Shown piece by piece: positions 43,050 through 51,604 of a stretch of 63,865 bases of DNA. The notes under the pieces are model-generated. The model had not been told where the DNA came from. It searched no databases and saw only the letters and a program-made list of their open reading frames with translations. The stretch comes from Firmicutes bacterium CAG:145 (GTDB lineage: Bacteria; Bacillota; Clostridia; Peptostreptococcales; Anaerovoracaceae). A program made the translations under genes and the position numbers. The DNA lies in NCBI GenBank assembly GCA_000435715.1, contig FR882595.1, positions 227,572 through 291,436 of the forward strand. Direction: 5' to 3'. Positions within the stretch are counted from its first letter, which is position 1; every line of letters begins with the position of its first letter.

Positions 43050-43595
43050 ATGATACTCATACATTTAGCCAGAGGATTTGAAGAGACAGAAGCGATAACG
43101 GTAATCGACGTGCTGAGAAGAGCGGATTTGGACGCCCACTTTGTGTCGCTGGGTGTGTTCAGACAAGTGATAGGCGCTCACGGGATAATGATAGAAGCAG
43201 ATTACAGATATGAGGAAGTAGATTACGGCTGCTGCGATATGATCGTGCTGCCGGGAGGACTGGAGGGGGCTAAGGCTCTCAGCGTCCATAAGGGAGTGAG
43301 AAAACAACTGCTGACTTTTGCCAGAGAGGGCAAGGGATTAGCAGCTATCTGCGCGGCGCCCATGATTCTGGGAGAACTGGGTATACTGGAAGGCAAAAGA
43401 GCTACCATATATCCAGGTATGGAAGAACATCTCATAGGAGCCGTACATATAGAAGAAGATGTTGTAAGAGATATAAATATAATCACATCGCAGGGACCGG
43501 CGACAGCTATGGAGTTCGCCCTGTCCATAGTAGAGTTTTTTAAGGGAAAGGAAGCGGCAGAAGAGATCGCAGAGGATCTTCTGATGAGAAGATGA
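43050..43595 (+). CDS. DJ-1/PfpI family protein
   Basis: A 181-residue DJ-1 superfamily protein; relatives act as deglycases, glyoxalases or chaperones. It has the glutamate in GFEETEAI, the nucleophile-elbow cysteine in LAAICAAPMIL and the block VTSQGPATAMEF (here ITSQGPATAMEFAL). Its length and motif set match the DJ-1 family glyoxalase III subtype. RBS AAGGAAGAAG. It overlaps the following PHP gene by four bases (ATGA). Confidence 0.9.
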   Translation: MILIHLARGFEETEAITVIDVLRRADLDAHFVSLGVFRQVIGAHGIMIEADYRYEEVDYGCCDMIVLPGGLEGAKALSVHKGVRKQLLTFAREGKGLAAICAAPMILGELGILEGKRATIYPGMEEHLIGAVHIEEDVVRDINIITSQGPATAMEFALSIVEFFKGKEAAEEIAEDLLMRR

Positions 43596-44383
43596 GTTAT
43601 AAGACTGATTTACATATACATTCATGGTATTCGGACGGGACGATGAGTCCTCTGGACATAGTGGAAAGATATTCACAGGAAAAGTATGATCTGATATCCA
43701 TAACCGACCATGAAGTCACGGATGGCATAGCAGAGGCCATAGAAGCGGGAAAAGACAAGAACCTCAGGGTTATACCGGGGATAGAGATAGCTACAGTCTG
43801 CAGAGGTATAGAACTGCACATATTGGGATATTACTTTGACGCAGATGATCAGAAGCTGAAAGACCAGCTCAGATTACTGGCTCGGCAACGCAGCCGGAGA
43901 AACAAAAGGCTTTTGGCTGTCCTGCAGGATATGGGAATAGATATAGACGAGGCGGATCTGATAAAGGGAGACGGCCGGCAATATATCGGTAAGCCCGATT
44001 TTGCCAGAGTTCTGGTCAAAAAAGGATATATAAAAAATATTTCTCAAGCCTTTGAACCGGGAAAATATCTGCAGTCCGATGAGGCTGTCAGGGCCGACAG
44101 GGATAAACCCGGTACGCAAGATATGATAGAACTGATAACTTCGGCCAAGGGAATGGCTGTCCTGGCTCATCCATGCAAGATAAAAGGACTGGGAGTGCGG
44201 GGCAGCAGCGAATTTAAGTCTTCTTTCGACGGCTTGCTCAGGGAGCTTAAGGCCATGGGACTTAAGGGATTAGAATGTATCTATCCTGAACACACCGATG
44301 AAGAGAAATTCTTTTTTATAGATGAAGCGGCAAAATATCATCTTCACATAACAGAAGGATCTGACTTCCACGGGGACAGATAA
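43592..44383 (+). CDS. PHP-domain phosphoesterase
   Basis: A 263-residue metal-dependent phosphoesterase of the PHP family (YciV/TrpH-like), which often acts on 3',5'-nucleotide bisphosphates or short RNA. Metal motifs in order: DLHIHSWYSDGTMSP, ISITDHEVTDG, LHILGYYFD, LAHPCKI and EGSDFHGD. It starts at ATG 43592, overlapping the DJ-1 stop, so the two are coupled. Substrate not determined. Confidence 0.9.
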   Translation: MSYKTDLHIHSWYSDGTMSPLDIVERYSQEKYDLISITDHEVTDGIAEAIEAGKDKNLRVIPGIEIATVCRGIELHILGYYFDADDQKLKDQLRLLARQRSRRNKRLLAVLQDMGIDIDEADLIKGDGRQYIGKPDFARVLVKKGYIKNISQAFEPGKYLQSDEAVRADRDKPGTQDMIELITSAKGMAVLAHPCKIKGLGVRGSSEFKSSFDGLLRELKAMGLKGLECIYPEHTDEEKFFFIDEAAKYHLHITEGSDFHGDR

Positions 44384-44447
44384 AGGCGGCCTTTTGGGGC
44401 CTATCGATAGATAAACAGGTGAATAACACGAGGCAGAGGAGATTGAG

Positions 44448-44492
44448 ACGCGTTGAAAACAGAGGGATGCCCCTTGTTTTTAGCGTGTTTTT
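44448..44492 (+). promoter_or_regulatory. Leader terminator hairpin of the glp operon, probable GlpP target
   Basis: ACGC (44448-44451) pairs with GCGT (44483-44486), then GAAAAC (44455-44460) with GTTTTT and GAGGG (44462-44466) with CCCTT (44471-44475) around an ATGC loop; TTTTT (44488-44492) follows. It sits 15 bases before the AAGGAGG ribosome site of the first gene, so it must be read through for expression. Confidence 0.7.
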
Positions 44493-44519
44493 GTCTGCGC
44501 TTATTTAAGGAGGACATAT

Positions 44520-45962
44520 ATGTATAAGACAGCAATCATCGGGGCGGGAGTAGTCGGAGCTATGACGGCGAGAAGACTCTCATCTTATGATATGGATCTG
44601 GTGATCTTAGAAAAAGAAGAGGATGTGGCCATGGGACAGTCTAAAGCCAACAGCGGAATAGTCCACGCGGGATTCGACCCGCTTCCCGGCAGCCTCAAAG
44701 CGAAGATGAACGTGCAGGGCAACGCCATGATGGAGAAGACAGCAGAAGAACTGGGAGTGAGTTTCAGAAGAAACGGCTCGCTTATCTTAGCTTTTACCGA
44801 CAAAGACTGCAAGGCTCTCAGAAAGCTATACGAAAGAGGTCTTGCCAATGGTGTTCCGAAGCTGAAGCTGGTTGACGGAGAGGAAGCGCGGCGGATAGAG
44901 AAGAACTTGCCGGAAACTGTGAAAATGGCCTTGTACGCCGGTACTGGGGGAGTGATATGCCCCTATGAGCTTACCATAGAAGCGGTAGGAAACGCCATGG
45001 ATAACGGGGCCCGGCTGATCAGAAATTTTGAAGTGGTATCTATCTCAAGAGACGGCGGAGCCTTTATCATAGAAGACAGAAGAGGACGTAAGATAGAAGC
45101 CGAGTATGTCATAAACTGCGCAGGACTTTATTCAGATGAAATAGCCGCTATGATAGGAGACGACTCTTTTAAGATAACGCCTCGGGCCGGGGAATATATG
45201 CTCCTGGACAAAGAAGCCGGCTGGCTGACGGACGCTACTATATTTAAAGTGCCTGACCATATGGGAAAGGGAGTGCTGGCTACCAGGACTGTAGACGGAA
45301 ACATACTTTTAGGGCCTACTTCCGTGGACAGGGATGATAAGAAGGATGACAAGGTGACTGTATCTGGCCTTGAGACTGTAAAAGAAAAGGAAAAGCTTTT
45401 TTTCGGCGACATTCCTTATGACAAGGTGATAACTCAGTTTGCAGGACTAAGGGCTCATGGAGATAAGGGCGATTTCATAATAAACAGTCCGACCCACGGA
45501 TTTATAAATGCCGCAGGAATAGAATCACCGGGATTGACCAGCGCCCCGGCCATAGCTCTCGAGATAGAGAGGCTCCTTATAGAGTCGGGATTTGAAGCTC
45601 CAAAGAAAAAGAATTATGAACCAAGACGCTCAAAAGAACCGGTTTTCAGAGAGGCAAGCCCGGAAGAAAAGGATCGCCTGATAAAGAAAGACCCCGATTA
45701 CGGACACGTGGTGTGCAGATGCGAAGAAGTCACAAAAGCAGAGATCATACGAGCCATAAGGCGTAATCCTAAGGCGACAGATGTGGACGGCATAAAGAGA
45801 CGGACCAGAAGCGGTATGGGAAGATGCCAGGGTGGATTCTGCATGCCGCAGGTACTTGAGATCATAGCTCAGGAGACAGGTAAAGATCCTTGTGATATAA
45901 CTAAGAAAGGCGGAAGCTCCCGCATATTGTATGATAGAGTAAAGGGAGGGCAAGAGAGATGA
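44520..45962 (+). CDS. glpA: Anaerobic glycerol-3-phosphate dehydrogenase-like flavoprotein (GlpA-type)
   Basis: A 480-residue FAD enzyme likely to oxidise glycerol 3-phosphate. N-terminal FAD fold TAIIGAGVVGAMTARRL, KANSGIVHAGFDP and the substrate-domain text INCAGLYSDEIA; then LAGLRAHGD-like FAGLRAHGDKGDF; and a C-terminal BFD-like [2Fe-2S] domain with cysteines in HVVCRCEEVTKAEI and MGRCQGGFCMP. RBS AAGGAGG. Its stop overlaps the next gene (ATGA). GlpP in the same operon supports the glycerol-3-phosphate role. Confidence 0.88.
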   Translation: MYKTAIIGAGVVGAMTARRLSSYDMDLVILEKEEDVAMGQSKANSGIVHAGFDPLPGSLKAKMNVQGNAMMEKTAEELGVSFRRNGSLILAFTDKDCKALRKLYERGLANGVPKLKLVDGEEARRIEKNLPETVKMALYAGTGGVICPYELTIEAVGNAMDNGARLIRNFEVVSISRDGGAFIIEDRRGRKIEAEYVINCAGLYSDEIAAMIGDDSFKITPRAGEYMLLDKEAGWLTDATIFKVPDHMGKGVLATRTVDGNILLGPTSVDRDDKKDDKVTVSGLETVKEKEKLFFGDIPYDKVITQFAGLRAHGDKGDFIINSPTHGFINAAGIESPGLTSAPAIALEIERLLIESGFEAPKKKNYEPRRSKEPVFREASPEEKDRLIKKDPDYGHVVCRCEEVTKAEIIRAIRRNPKATDVDGIKRRTRSGMGRCQGGFCMPQVLEIIAQETGKDPCDITKKGGSSRILYDRVKGGQER

Positions 45963-47350
45963 TTTATGCCGACGTAGCGGTGATAGGAGGAGGACCGGCC
46001 GGAATGAGCGCCGCCATATCTGCAAAAAAGGCAGGTGCCCAAAAGGTGGTTCTCATAGAGAGAGACGAGAGAGCGGGAGGTATTTTGCAGCAGTGCATCC
46101 ATAACGGATTCGGGCTGCATAAGTTTAAAGAAGAACTTACAGGCCCGGAATACGGCGAGAGATACGAACAGATGACTTTTGAAGAAGGGGTGCAGCTGTT
46201 TACCGATACTACGGTCACAGATTTGTCGAGAGACAGGATTGTGACATGTATAAACGAGACCGGATGTTTTAAAATAAAAGCTGAGGCAGTAGTACTGGCT
46301 ATGGGATGCAGAGAGAGACCAAGAGGCGCTCTCAACCTGGCGGGGGACAGGCCGTCCGGAGTGATGACTGCCGGTACAGCACAGAAATTCGTGAACATAA
46401 AGGGATATATGCCCGGGAGAAAGATAGTCATCTTAGGATCAGGAGATATAGGTCTGATCATGGCAAGGAGAATGACATTGGAGGGAGCAGAGGTAAAGGC
46501 TGTCTGTGAGATCATGGAAGACTCAGGAGGACTGACACGCAATATAGTCCAGTGCCTCAGAGATTTCGATATTCCGCTGAGACTCAGGCACACCGTGACC
46601 AAGGTCCACGGAAGAGAAAGAGTCGAGGGAGTGACCATAGCCCTGGTAGATGAGATGCTAAGACCTGTAGAAGGGACAGAAGAATATATAGAGTGCGATA
46701 CTCTGATGCTTTCCGTAGGTCTTATACCGGAGAATGAGCTGAGCAAAAAGGCGGGGGTAGAGATAGATCCTAAAACTAAAGGTCCTGTGGTAGATGAGAA
46801 CAGGCAGACTACATGCGAAGGTATCTTTGCGTGCGGAAATGTGGTCAAAGTACACGAACTGGTGGACTTTGTATCTGAAGAAGGAGAAACAGCCGGATAT
46901 GCTGCAGCCTGCTATGCCGCAGGACGCCCTTTGGAGACGACACATCATTCTGAAAAAAGGATTTCAGAAAAGAAAGGTGTAAAGAACCTGGCAGATGAGG
47001 CTGATCCTGCAGTGATATGCACCGTGTGTCCTATAGGATGCAGAATAAAGGTGGAACGGGTACAGGACGGATACATGACAGAGGGAAACAACTGCAAGAG
47101 AGGAGAGGCTTATGCTATAAAAGAAGTGACTTCCCCGGAAAGGACTCTGACTACTATCATGGCCTCAGACTGTAAAAAGATGATTCCAGTCAAAACTGAC
47201 AGACCTGTGCCAAAGGAAAAAATAGAAGAGCTGATGAAAATAATCAATGAGAAAACCTTGCTGTTGCCAATCTCTCTCGGAGATATTATAATAGAAAATA
47301 TAGGGGGAACAGGAGCTAACGTAGTTTGCACCAGATCCTTCAATATATGA
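45959..47350 (+). CDS. GlpB-like pyridine nucleotide/FAD oxidoreductase fused to DUF1667
   Basis: A 463-residue protein in two parts. Residues 1-~335 are a flavoprotein disulfide reductase-type oxidoreductase (VIGGGPAGMSAAISAKKAG, GDIGLIMARRM for NAD(P), IFACGNVVKVHELVD). Residues ~345-463 are a DUF1667 domain with cysteines in CTVCPIGC and NNCKRGEAYA. These are usually encoded by separate, adjacent genes in Clostridia, so this looks like a fusion. It likely passes electrons between the GlpA-type enzyme and NAD(P) (inference). Confidence 0.87.
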   Translation: MIYADVAVIGGGPAGMSAAISAKKAGAQKVVLIERDERAGGILQQCIHNGFGLHKFKEELTGPEYGERYEQMTFEEGVQLFTDTTVTDLSRDRIVTCINETGCFKIKAEAVVLAMGCRERPRGALNLAGDRPSGVMTAGTAQKFVNIKGYMPGRKIVILGSGDIGLIMARRMTLEGAEVKAVCEIMEDSGGLTRNIVQCLRDFDIPLRLRHTVTKVHGRERVEGVTIALVDEMLRPVEGTEEYIECDTLMLSVGLIPENELSKKAGVEIDPKTKGPVVDENRQTTCEGIFACGNVVKVHELVDFVSEEGETAGYAAACYAAGRPLETTHHSEKRISEKKGVKNLADEADPAVICTVCPIGCRIKVERVQDGYMTEGNNCKRGEAYAIKEVTSPERTLTTIMASDCKKMIPVKTDRPVPKEKIEELMKIINEKTLLLPISLGDIIIENIGGTGANVVCTRSFNI

Positions 47351-47371
47351 TAGACAGGAGATGAAGGAGAG

Positions 47372-47923
47372 ATGTCTGTATTCAGCAGCAGAAAAGTTGC
47401 GGCGGCAGTTAGAACAAGAGAGGATTTTGAAATCGCTTTAAAATCCAGAGTGGATGTTATCTTTCTGCTGTATTCCAGCATAATGAACATTAAAGGTTAT
47501 ATAGACAAATGTCATAAGGCGGGAAAAAAAATATTTATTCATATGGATTTTGTCGAAGGTATAGGCAAGGATAGAGCTGGTCTCGAGTTCCTGAAATATC
47601 AGGGGGTGGACGGTATACTTACCACGAAAACCAATATGATACGTCCTGCAAAAGATTTGGGTCTTGTTACAGTACAGCGGTTTTTTATAGTCGATTCACA
47701 CTCGGTGGATACCGCTGTGGAGTCCATAAGGATAGCCAAGCCTGATGTGGTGGAGATCATGCCCGGAGTGGTAAGCAAGAAAATAAGAGAATTTTCCGAA
47801 AAGGTTTCCAACGACATACTGGCCGGAGGTCTGGTAGAGTTTAAAGAAGACGTGGACGAGGCTATAGCCGCAGGAGCTACGGCAGTATCGACTGCGGACA
47901 GAGAATTATGGAACTATAGATAA
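47372..47923 (+). CDS. glpP: Glycerol-3-phosphate responsive antiterminator
   Basis: A 183-residue TIM-barrel-like protein that binds leader RNA in the presence of glycerol 3-phosphate and prevents termination. It matches GlpP over its length: FLLYSSIMNIKGYIDKCHKAGKKIFIHMDFVEGIG, GVDGILTTKTNMI, VQRFFIVDSHSV, VEIMPGVV and ILAGGLVEFKEDVDEAIAAGATAVSTAD. RBS GGAGATGAAGGAGAG. It is the third gene of the operon whose leader holds a strong terminator. Confidence 0.93.
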   Translation: MSVFSSRKVAAAVRTREDFEIALKSRVDVIFLLYSSIMNIKGYIDKCHKAGKKIFIHMDFVEGIGKDRAGLEFLKYQGVDGILTTKTNMIRPAKDLGLVTVQRFFIVDSHSVDTAVESIRIAKPDVVEIMPGVVSKKIREFSEKVSNDILAGGLVEFKEDVDEAIAAGATAVSTADRELWNYR

Positions 47924-47944
47924 GATATAAAGGCAGGTAGAAAT

Positions 47945-49621
47945 ATGAAGATCAAATTTTGTGGAGCATCCACGGGCGTCACGGGATCGTGCCATATGAT
48001 AACTACAGATAAGCACAAGATTCTGCTTGACTGCGGACAGTTTCAGGGCGGAAAAGCGATGGAGGTCATGAACAGAGAGCCTTTTCCCTTCGAGCCTTCG
48101 GAGATAGAATGTGTGGTGCTCAGCCATGCCCATATCGACCACTGCGGACGACTTCCTCTTCTCGTAAAGAGAGGGTTTAGAGGAAACATATATTGTACCG
48201 ACGCTACAGCGGATCTTCTTGCGGTGATGTTAAAGGACAGCGCATATATTCACGAAAAGGACGCAGAATGGCAGAGCAAGAGGAACGCCAGAAGCGGCAG
48301 GGGACCCGTTGAGCCTCTCTACACTATAGATGATGCAGAAGACGCTCTTAAACTCGTCAAGCCCGTACTTTACGATCAGCTGATAGAGCTGAACCCGGAG
48401 ATAAATATAGTTTTCAACGATGCCGGACACATATTAGGGTCAGCTATAACAGAGCTGTGGATAACTGAAGGCGAGAATACTTCAAAGATAGTATTTTCAG
48501 GTGACCTGGGAGTTACTGACAGACCTATACTCAGAGATCCGGTAAAGATAAAAAAAGCCGATTACGTCATAATGGAGACTACTTACGGAAACAGGCTCCA
48601 TCCGGCCAATGCCACCAGCATAGACGAGCTGATAGAAATAACGCTGGCTACTATAAAGAGAGGCGGCAGTGTCATAATTCCGTCTTTTGCCGTAGGAAGA
48701 ACACAAGAACTAATATATCAGTTCAATATGTTCTATGAACAGCACCCGGAATATCAGAAACAGCTGGAGAATGTAAATGTGTATATCGACAGTCCCATGG
48801 CGACTACAGCAACCGAAGTGTTTAAGAGAAATGCCCAGGTATTCGACGAGGAGACTAAGCAGTATATACTCAGCGGAGATAATCCGCTGGATTTCAAGAA
48901 TCTGAAATTTACCAGGAATACTCAGGATTCGCAGATGCTCAATTCGGACAGATCACCTAAGATAATCATATCCGCCAGCGGAATGTGCGAAGCAGGCAGG
49001 ATTCGTCACCATCTGAAACACAATCTCTGGGACAGCCGCAACAGCATAGTCTTTGTCGGATATCAGGCTGAAGGTACTTTGGGAAGGCTGCTGGTGGAAG
49101 GCGCCAAAGAAGTGAGACTCTTCGGCGAGACTATAGTAGTCGGAGCACAGATCCACAATCTGGAGGGATTTTCCGGTCACGCCGATCAAAACGGACTTTT
49201 AGATTGGTTGGGCGGATTTAAGATCAAGCCTAAACAGATCTTTTTGGTACACGGAGAACTTGAATCCAAGATGGATTTTGCCAAGATTATCGGAGAAAAA
49301 TTCGGATACCATCCTGTGGTTATAACCGAAAACTCGGAGTTTGAGCTGGAGACGGGACAGCTTTTGAGCAAAGAAGAGGTCATCCTCGACGCCATGGATG
49401 AAGAAGGCGTAGAAGAGCTCAAAGACAAGATCGCAGATATAAAATCAGAACTTGACAGCGTGCTGTCCAGTACCCAGGGAGTCATAGAAAACAGAATCTC
49501 TGCCGAAAAACTGCAGCAGATAAACAATATCGTGCTGGAACTGGAGAAAGCGTCCGCCAACTTGGGTTCGTCCATTACGGCGGAAGACAGAGACAGCGCT
49601 CCCCTGAGCGGCCAAAAGTAG
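47945..49621 (+). CDS. MBL-fold beta-CASP nuclease (RNA-specificity family)
   Basis: A 558-residue metallo-beta-lactamase fold nuclease with a beta-CASP insertion, related to CPSF73/YSH1 and predicted to cleave RNA. Motifs: LSHAHIDHCGRLP (motif 2), FNDAGHILGSAI (3), FSGDLGVTDRP (4), SASGMCEAGRIRHHL (motif B) and GFSGHADQNGLLDW (motif C). After residue ~480 comes a helical, coiled-coil-prone tail (EELKDKIADIKSELDSVLSS). RBS GCAGGTAGAAAT. The uridine kinase gene follows 15 bases later. Confidence 0.92.
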   Translation: MKIKFCGASTGVTGSCHMITTDKHKILLDCGQFQGGKAMEVMNREPFPFEPSEIECVVLSHAHIDHCGRLPLLVKRGFRGNIYCTDATADLLAVMLKDSAYIHEKDAEWQSKRNARSGRGPVEPLYTIDDAEDALKLVKPVLYDQLIELNPEINIVFNDAGHILGSAITELWITEGENTSKIVFSGDLGVTDRPILRDPVKIKKADYVIMETTYGNRLHPANATSIDELIEITLATIKRGGSVIIPSFAVGRTQELIYQFNMFYEQHPEYQKQLENVNVYIDSPMATTATEVFKRNAQVFDEETKQYILSGDNPLDFKNLKFTRNTQDSQMLNSDRSPKIIISASGMCEAGRIRHHLKHNLWDSRNSIVFVGYQAEGTLGRLLVEGAKEVRLFGETIVVGAQIHNLEGFSGHADQNGLLDWLGGFKIKPKQIFLVHGELESKMDFAKIIGEKFGYHPVVITENSEFELETGQLLSKEEVILDAMDEEGVEELKDKIADIKSELDSVLSSTQGVIENRISAEKLQQINNIVLELEKASANLGSSITAEDRDSAPLSGQK

Positions 49622-49636
49622 AAGGAGCAAGAAAGT

Positions 49637-50266
49637 ATGGACAAGGTAATCGTAATAGGTATAGCAGGCGGAACCGGCTCAGGAAAAAGCACTATGATCA
49701 GAAAGATCAAGGAAGAGTTCAGCGACGAGATAACTATACTCAGTCATGATTTTTATTACAAGGAACACAGCGACATACCTTTTGAGGAGAGAAAAAAACT
49801 CAATTACGATCATCCCAACGCCTTTGATACTGATCTGATGATAAAGCACATCAAAGAACTGACCAGGTGGAGACCGGTAGAAAGGCCGGTATATGATTTC
49901 ACTATTCATAACAGAGTGGATGAAACTATGACGGTAAGTCCGGCTAAAGTCATAATAGTAGAAGGAATACTGATATTTGAGAATAAAGAACTTCTTGACT
50001 TGTTCGATATCAAAGTATTTATAGATACCGACGCAGATGTGAGGATAATAAGAAGAATTCTCAGAGATGTAAGAGAGAGGGGACGTACTCTGGATTCGGT
50101 AGTGAACCAATATCTCACAACAGTTAAACTGATGCACGAGCAGTTCGTGGAACCCAGCAAGAAGAACGCCGATATAATAATTCCCGAAGGCGGCTATAAT
50201 GTGGTGGCTCTGGAAATGCTCAACGAGAGGATACATTCGCTTTTGAAGACGCAAAAACGCCGATAG
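49637..50266 (+). CDS. udk: Uridine kinase
   Basis: Phosphorylates uridine and cytidine for pyrimidine salvage. The 209-residue chain has the P-loop GIAGGTGSGKST, SHDFYYKEH, YDHPNAFDTDLM, RPVYDFTIHNR and the lid RRILRDVRERGRTLDSVVNQY of the uridine kinase family. RBS AGAAGGAGCAAG. It ends the transcript started at the beta-CASP gene; a strong terminator is found ~210 bases later. Confidence 0.95.
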   Translation: MDKVIVIGIAGGTGSGKSTMIRKIKEEFSDEITILSHDFYYKEHSDIPFEERKKLNYDHPNAFDTDLMIKHIKELTRWRPVERPVYDFTIHNRVDETMTVSPAKVIIVEGILIFENKELLDLFDIKVFIDTDADVRIIRRILRDVRERGRTLDSVVNQYLTTVKLMHEQFVEPSKKNADIIIPEGGYNVVALEMLNERIHSLLKTQKRR

Positions 50267-50474
50267 GAGTAAATAAGAGATGTAAAGATCGGGAGACTCG
50301 TCTCAAGCTGCACTTAAAGTTTGAATTTCTTTGAGATCAAATTCTTTTACTATCAGGAAGTGTCCTATATTTAAAATTATATTGGGAGTTGCTTTCCTTT
50401 TCGCTGACTACTGACGATTATATTCGTCGTTAGAGGTGTCGATGAAAATAATTAAAAATGACTAAAACAACGCT

Positions 50475-50518
50475 ATTCCCGTAAAGGAGCCTATTTCGCT
50501 TCTTTACGGGAATTTTTT
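50475..50518 (+). terminator. Strong terminator (16-bp stem)
   Basis: Positions 50475-50490 pair with 50498-50513 (one G-U), around the loop CTATTTC, followed by TTTTTT. It begins ATTCCCGTAAAG. It ends the udk transcript or a small RNA encoded just before it. Confidence 0.9.
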
Positions 50519-50520
50519 CT

Positions 50521-50965
50521 TTGCAAGTTTCGGCCGCTCTAAATTACAGAGCGTTTGTGGGAGTTTTTGATCGCCTTGCAAAGGGGGGTGAAGCATTTTT
50601 TGCGCCATCTTTACCGATTTTTTCGACAAATAGTCCCGCAAACGGCTTTAAATTTCGCTTTACTGAGAATTCACACTCAAGAATTCTCGCAAACGCTGTG
50701 ATTTCTAAAAAAACCGGGACTTTCCTTTAATATCCTCAGGCAAAAGTCACCGGTCGGCAGTGGCACTGTGATCTTTCAATCTAAAGCGAAGCCGCCTTTC
50801 TGCATTTGCTGTCATTTAAAGAGAACAATAATTGTTCGAGGAGTCCAGCACTGAGATCAAAGCTTACTGCCGACCTGTGCCGTCGCAATATATGGCGCCG
50901 GATGCTTTTTCATAAACGACTTCTGCTGTCAACTGAGACGGACCTTGTTATCCGTCGATCAGCAG
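50521..50965 (+). ncRNA. Candidate large structured non-coding RNA
   Basis: Four helical domains follow one another. (a) TTGCAAG 50521-50527 / CTTGCAA 50575-50581 enclosing CGCTCT/AGAGCG (50535-50553). (b) AGTCCCG 50632-50638 / CGGGACT 50715-50721 enclosing GAGAATTC/GAATTCTC (50665-50688). (c) GGTCGGCAGT 50752-50761 / ACTGCCGACC 50866-50875 enclosing TGATCT/AGATCA and GAACAAT/ATTGTTC (50823-50837). (d) CTGCTG 50923-50928 / CAGCAG 50960-50965 enclosing GACGGA/TCCGTC (50937-50956). Strand and ends are not established. It lacks the conserved cores of RNase P RNA, tmRNA and SRP RNA. Confidence 0.4.
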
Positions 50966-51015
50966 ATTACCAAAAAACACCATTTTTCTATCAAATTTTG
51001 CATTGGGCATACTAA

Positions 51016-51044
51016 TTGCATTGTACTTTTGCGGCAATTATGAT
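51016..51044 (+). promoter_or_regulatory. Promoter of the 51068 gene
   Basis: TTGCAT (51016-51021), 17-bp spacer, TATGAT (51039-51044), 23 bases before the start codon. Confidence 0.6.
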
Positions 51045-51067
51045 AAACAGAAGAGAGGGGTGAAAAA

Positions 51068-51469
51068 ATGAAAGAATATCAACAGAAGAGAATGAAAGAA
51101 TTTGTAATGCCGGAGACTGTCTACAGACAGGCTCTATGGGCCGCAAAGGATCTGCCAAGGATGAAAAAGAGAATAGAAGAGATGACCGAAAAAATCAACG
51201 CTATCTCTATACAGACGGTGAGAGAAAGCAGAGCCACAGGCGCTTACAGTGACAGGACGGGCAACATGGCCTCGGAGCTTGCCGGCCTGACTGTCAGAAA
51301 GGAGGCTATAGAGTCGGCCCTTGATTCTGTACCGGAGCAGTACAGGGACGGGCTTTGCAGGAAATTGTTTGAGGGACTTGATTTCGGCGATGAATTCCAT
51401 CCCAATACATGGAAAAAATGGCAGCAGGTATATCTATATAATGTAGCCGTCAAGTTAGGTCTTTACTGA
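51068..51469 (+). CDS. Hypothetical protein, helical
   Basis: A 133-residue, mostly helical, charged cytosolic protein of no family I recognise. It starts MKEYQQKRMKEFVMPETVYRQALWAAKD, has a heptad-like central part (MKKRIEEMTEKINAIS) and ends HPNTWKKWQQVYLYNVAVKLGLY. The end, with an aromatic-rich helix, recalls small phage-type regulators, but this is only a resemblance. The ribosome site GAGAGGGGTG is strong. It has its own promoter and lies directly before the Tad-like locus, which has a separate promoter. Confidence 0.75.
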   Translation: MKEYQQKRMKEFVMPETVYRQALWAAKDLPRMKKRIEEMTEKINAISIQTVRESRATGAYSDRTGNMASELAGLTVRKEAIESALDSVPEQYRDGLCRKLFEGLDFGDEFHPNTWKKWQQVYLYNVAVKLGLY

Positions 51470-51554
51470 TGTACATGAGAATGATGTCGATTACTGACGA
51501 AAGAAAACCGGCCTGAAATCGAAACTTTTTTCGGATTGTGCTGAAAGCAACGAC

Positions 51555-51582
51555 TTGAAATGATATTATGTTATTGTAAAAA
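51555..51582 (+). promoter_or_regulatory. Putative promoter of the Tad-like operon
   Basis: TTGAAA (51555-51560), 16-bp spacer, TAAAAA (51577-51582). It overlaps a short GTAAA/TTTAC palindrome (51576-51588) that ends just before the AAAGGAGG ribosome site. Confidence 0.5.
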
Positions 51583-51604
51583 ATTTACATAAAGGAGGCG
51601 AAGG

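Larger units (their letters stand above)
50267..51067. other. 801-base gene-free region
   Basis: No ORF here is convincing. It contains small hairpins (GACGA/TCGTC at 50413-50428), the terminator at 50475-50518, four consecutive helical domains between 50521 and 50965, and the promoter of the next gene near 51016-51044. Base composition is T-rich and unlike the coding neighbours. Confidence 0.7.

Noticed and set aside
50521..50730. 69-codon plus-strand ORF in the gene-free region
   Set aside because: No ribosome site, no motif, and it runs straight through the inverted repeats of the structured RNA candidate.
50823..50837. GAACAATAATTGTTC as a LexA-type SOS box
   Set aside because: The Gram-positive LexA site has GAAC-N4-GTTC; here the spacing is 7, and no SOS gene follows.
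50749..50880. 6S RNA or RNase P RNA
   Set aside because: The 10-bp closing stem is attractive, but the central bubble of 6S RNA and the conserved cores of RNase P (such as GAGGAAAGTCC) are not visible.
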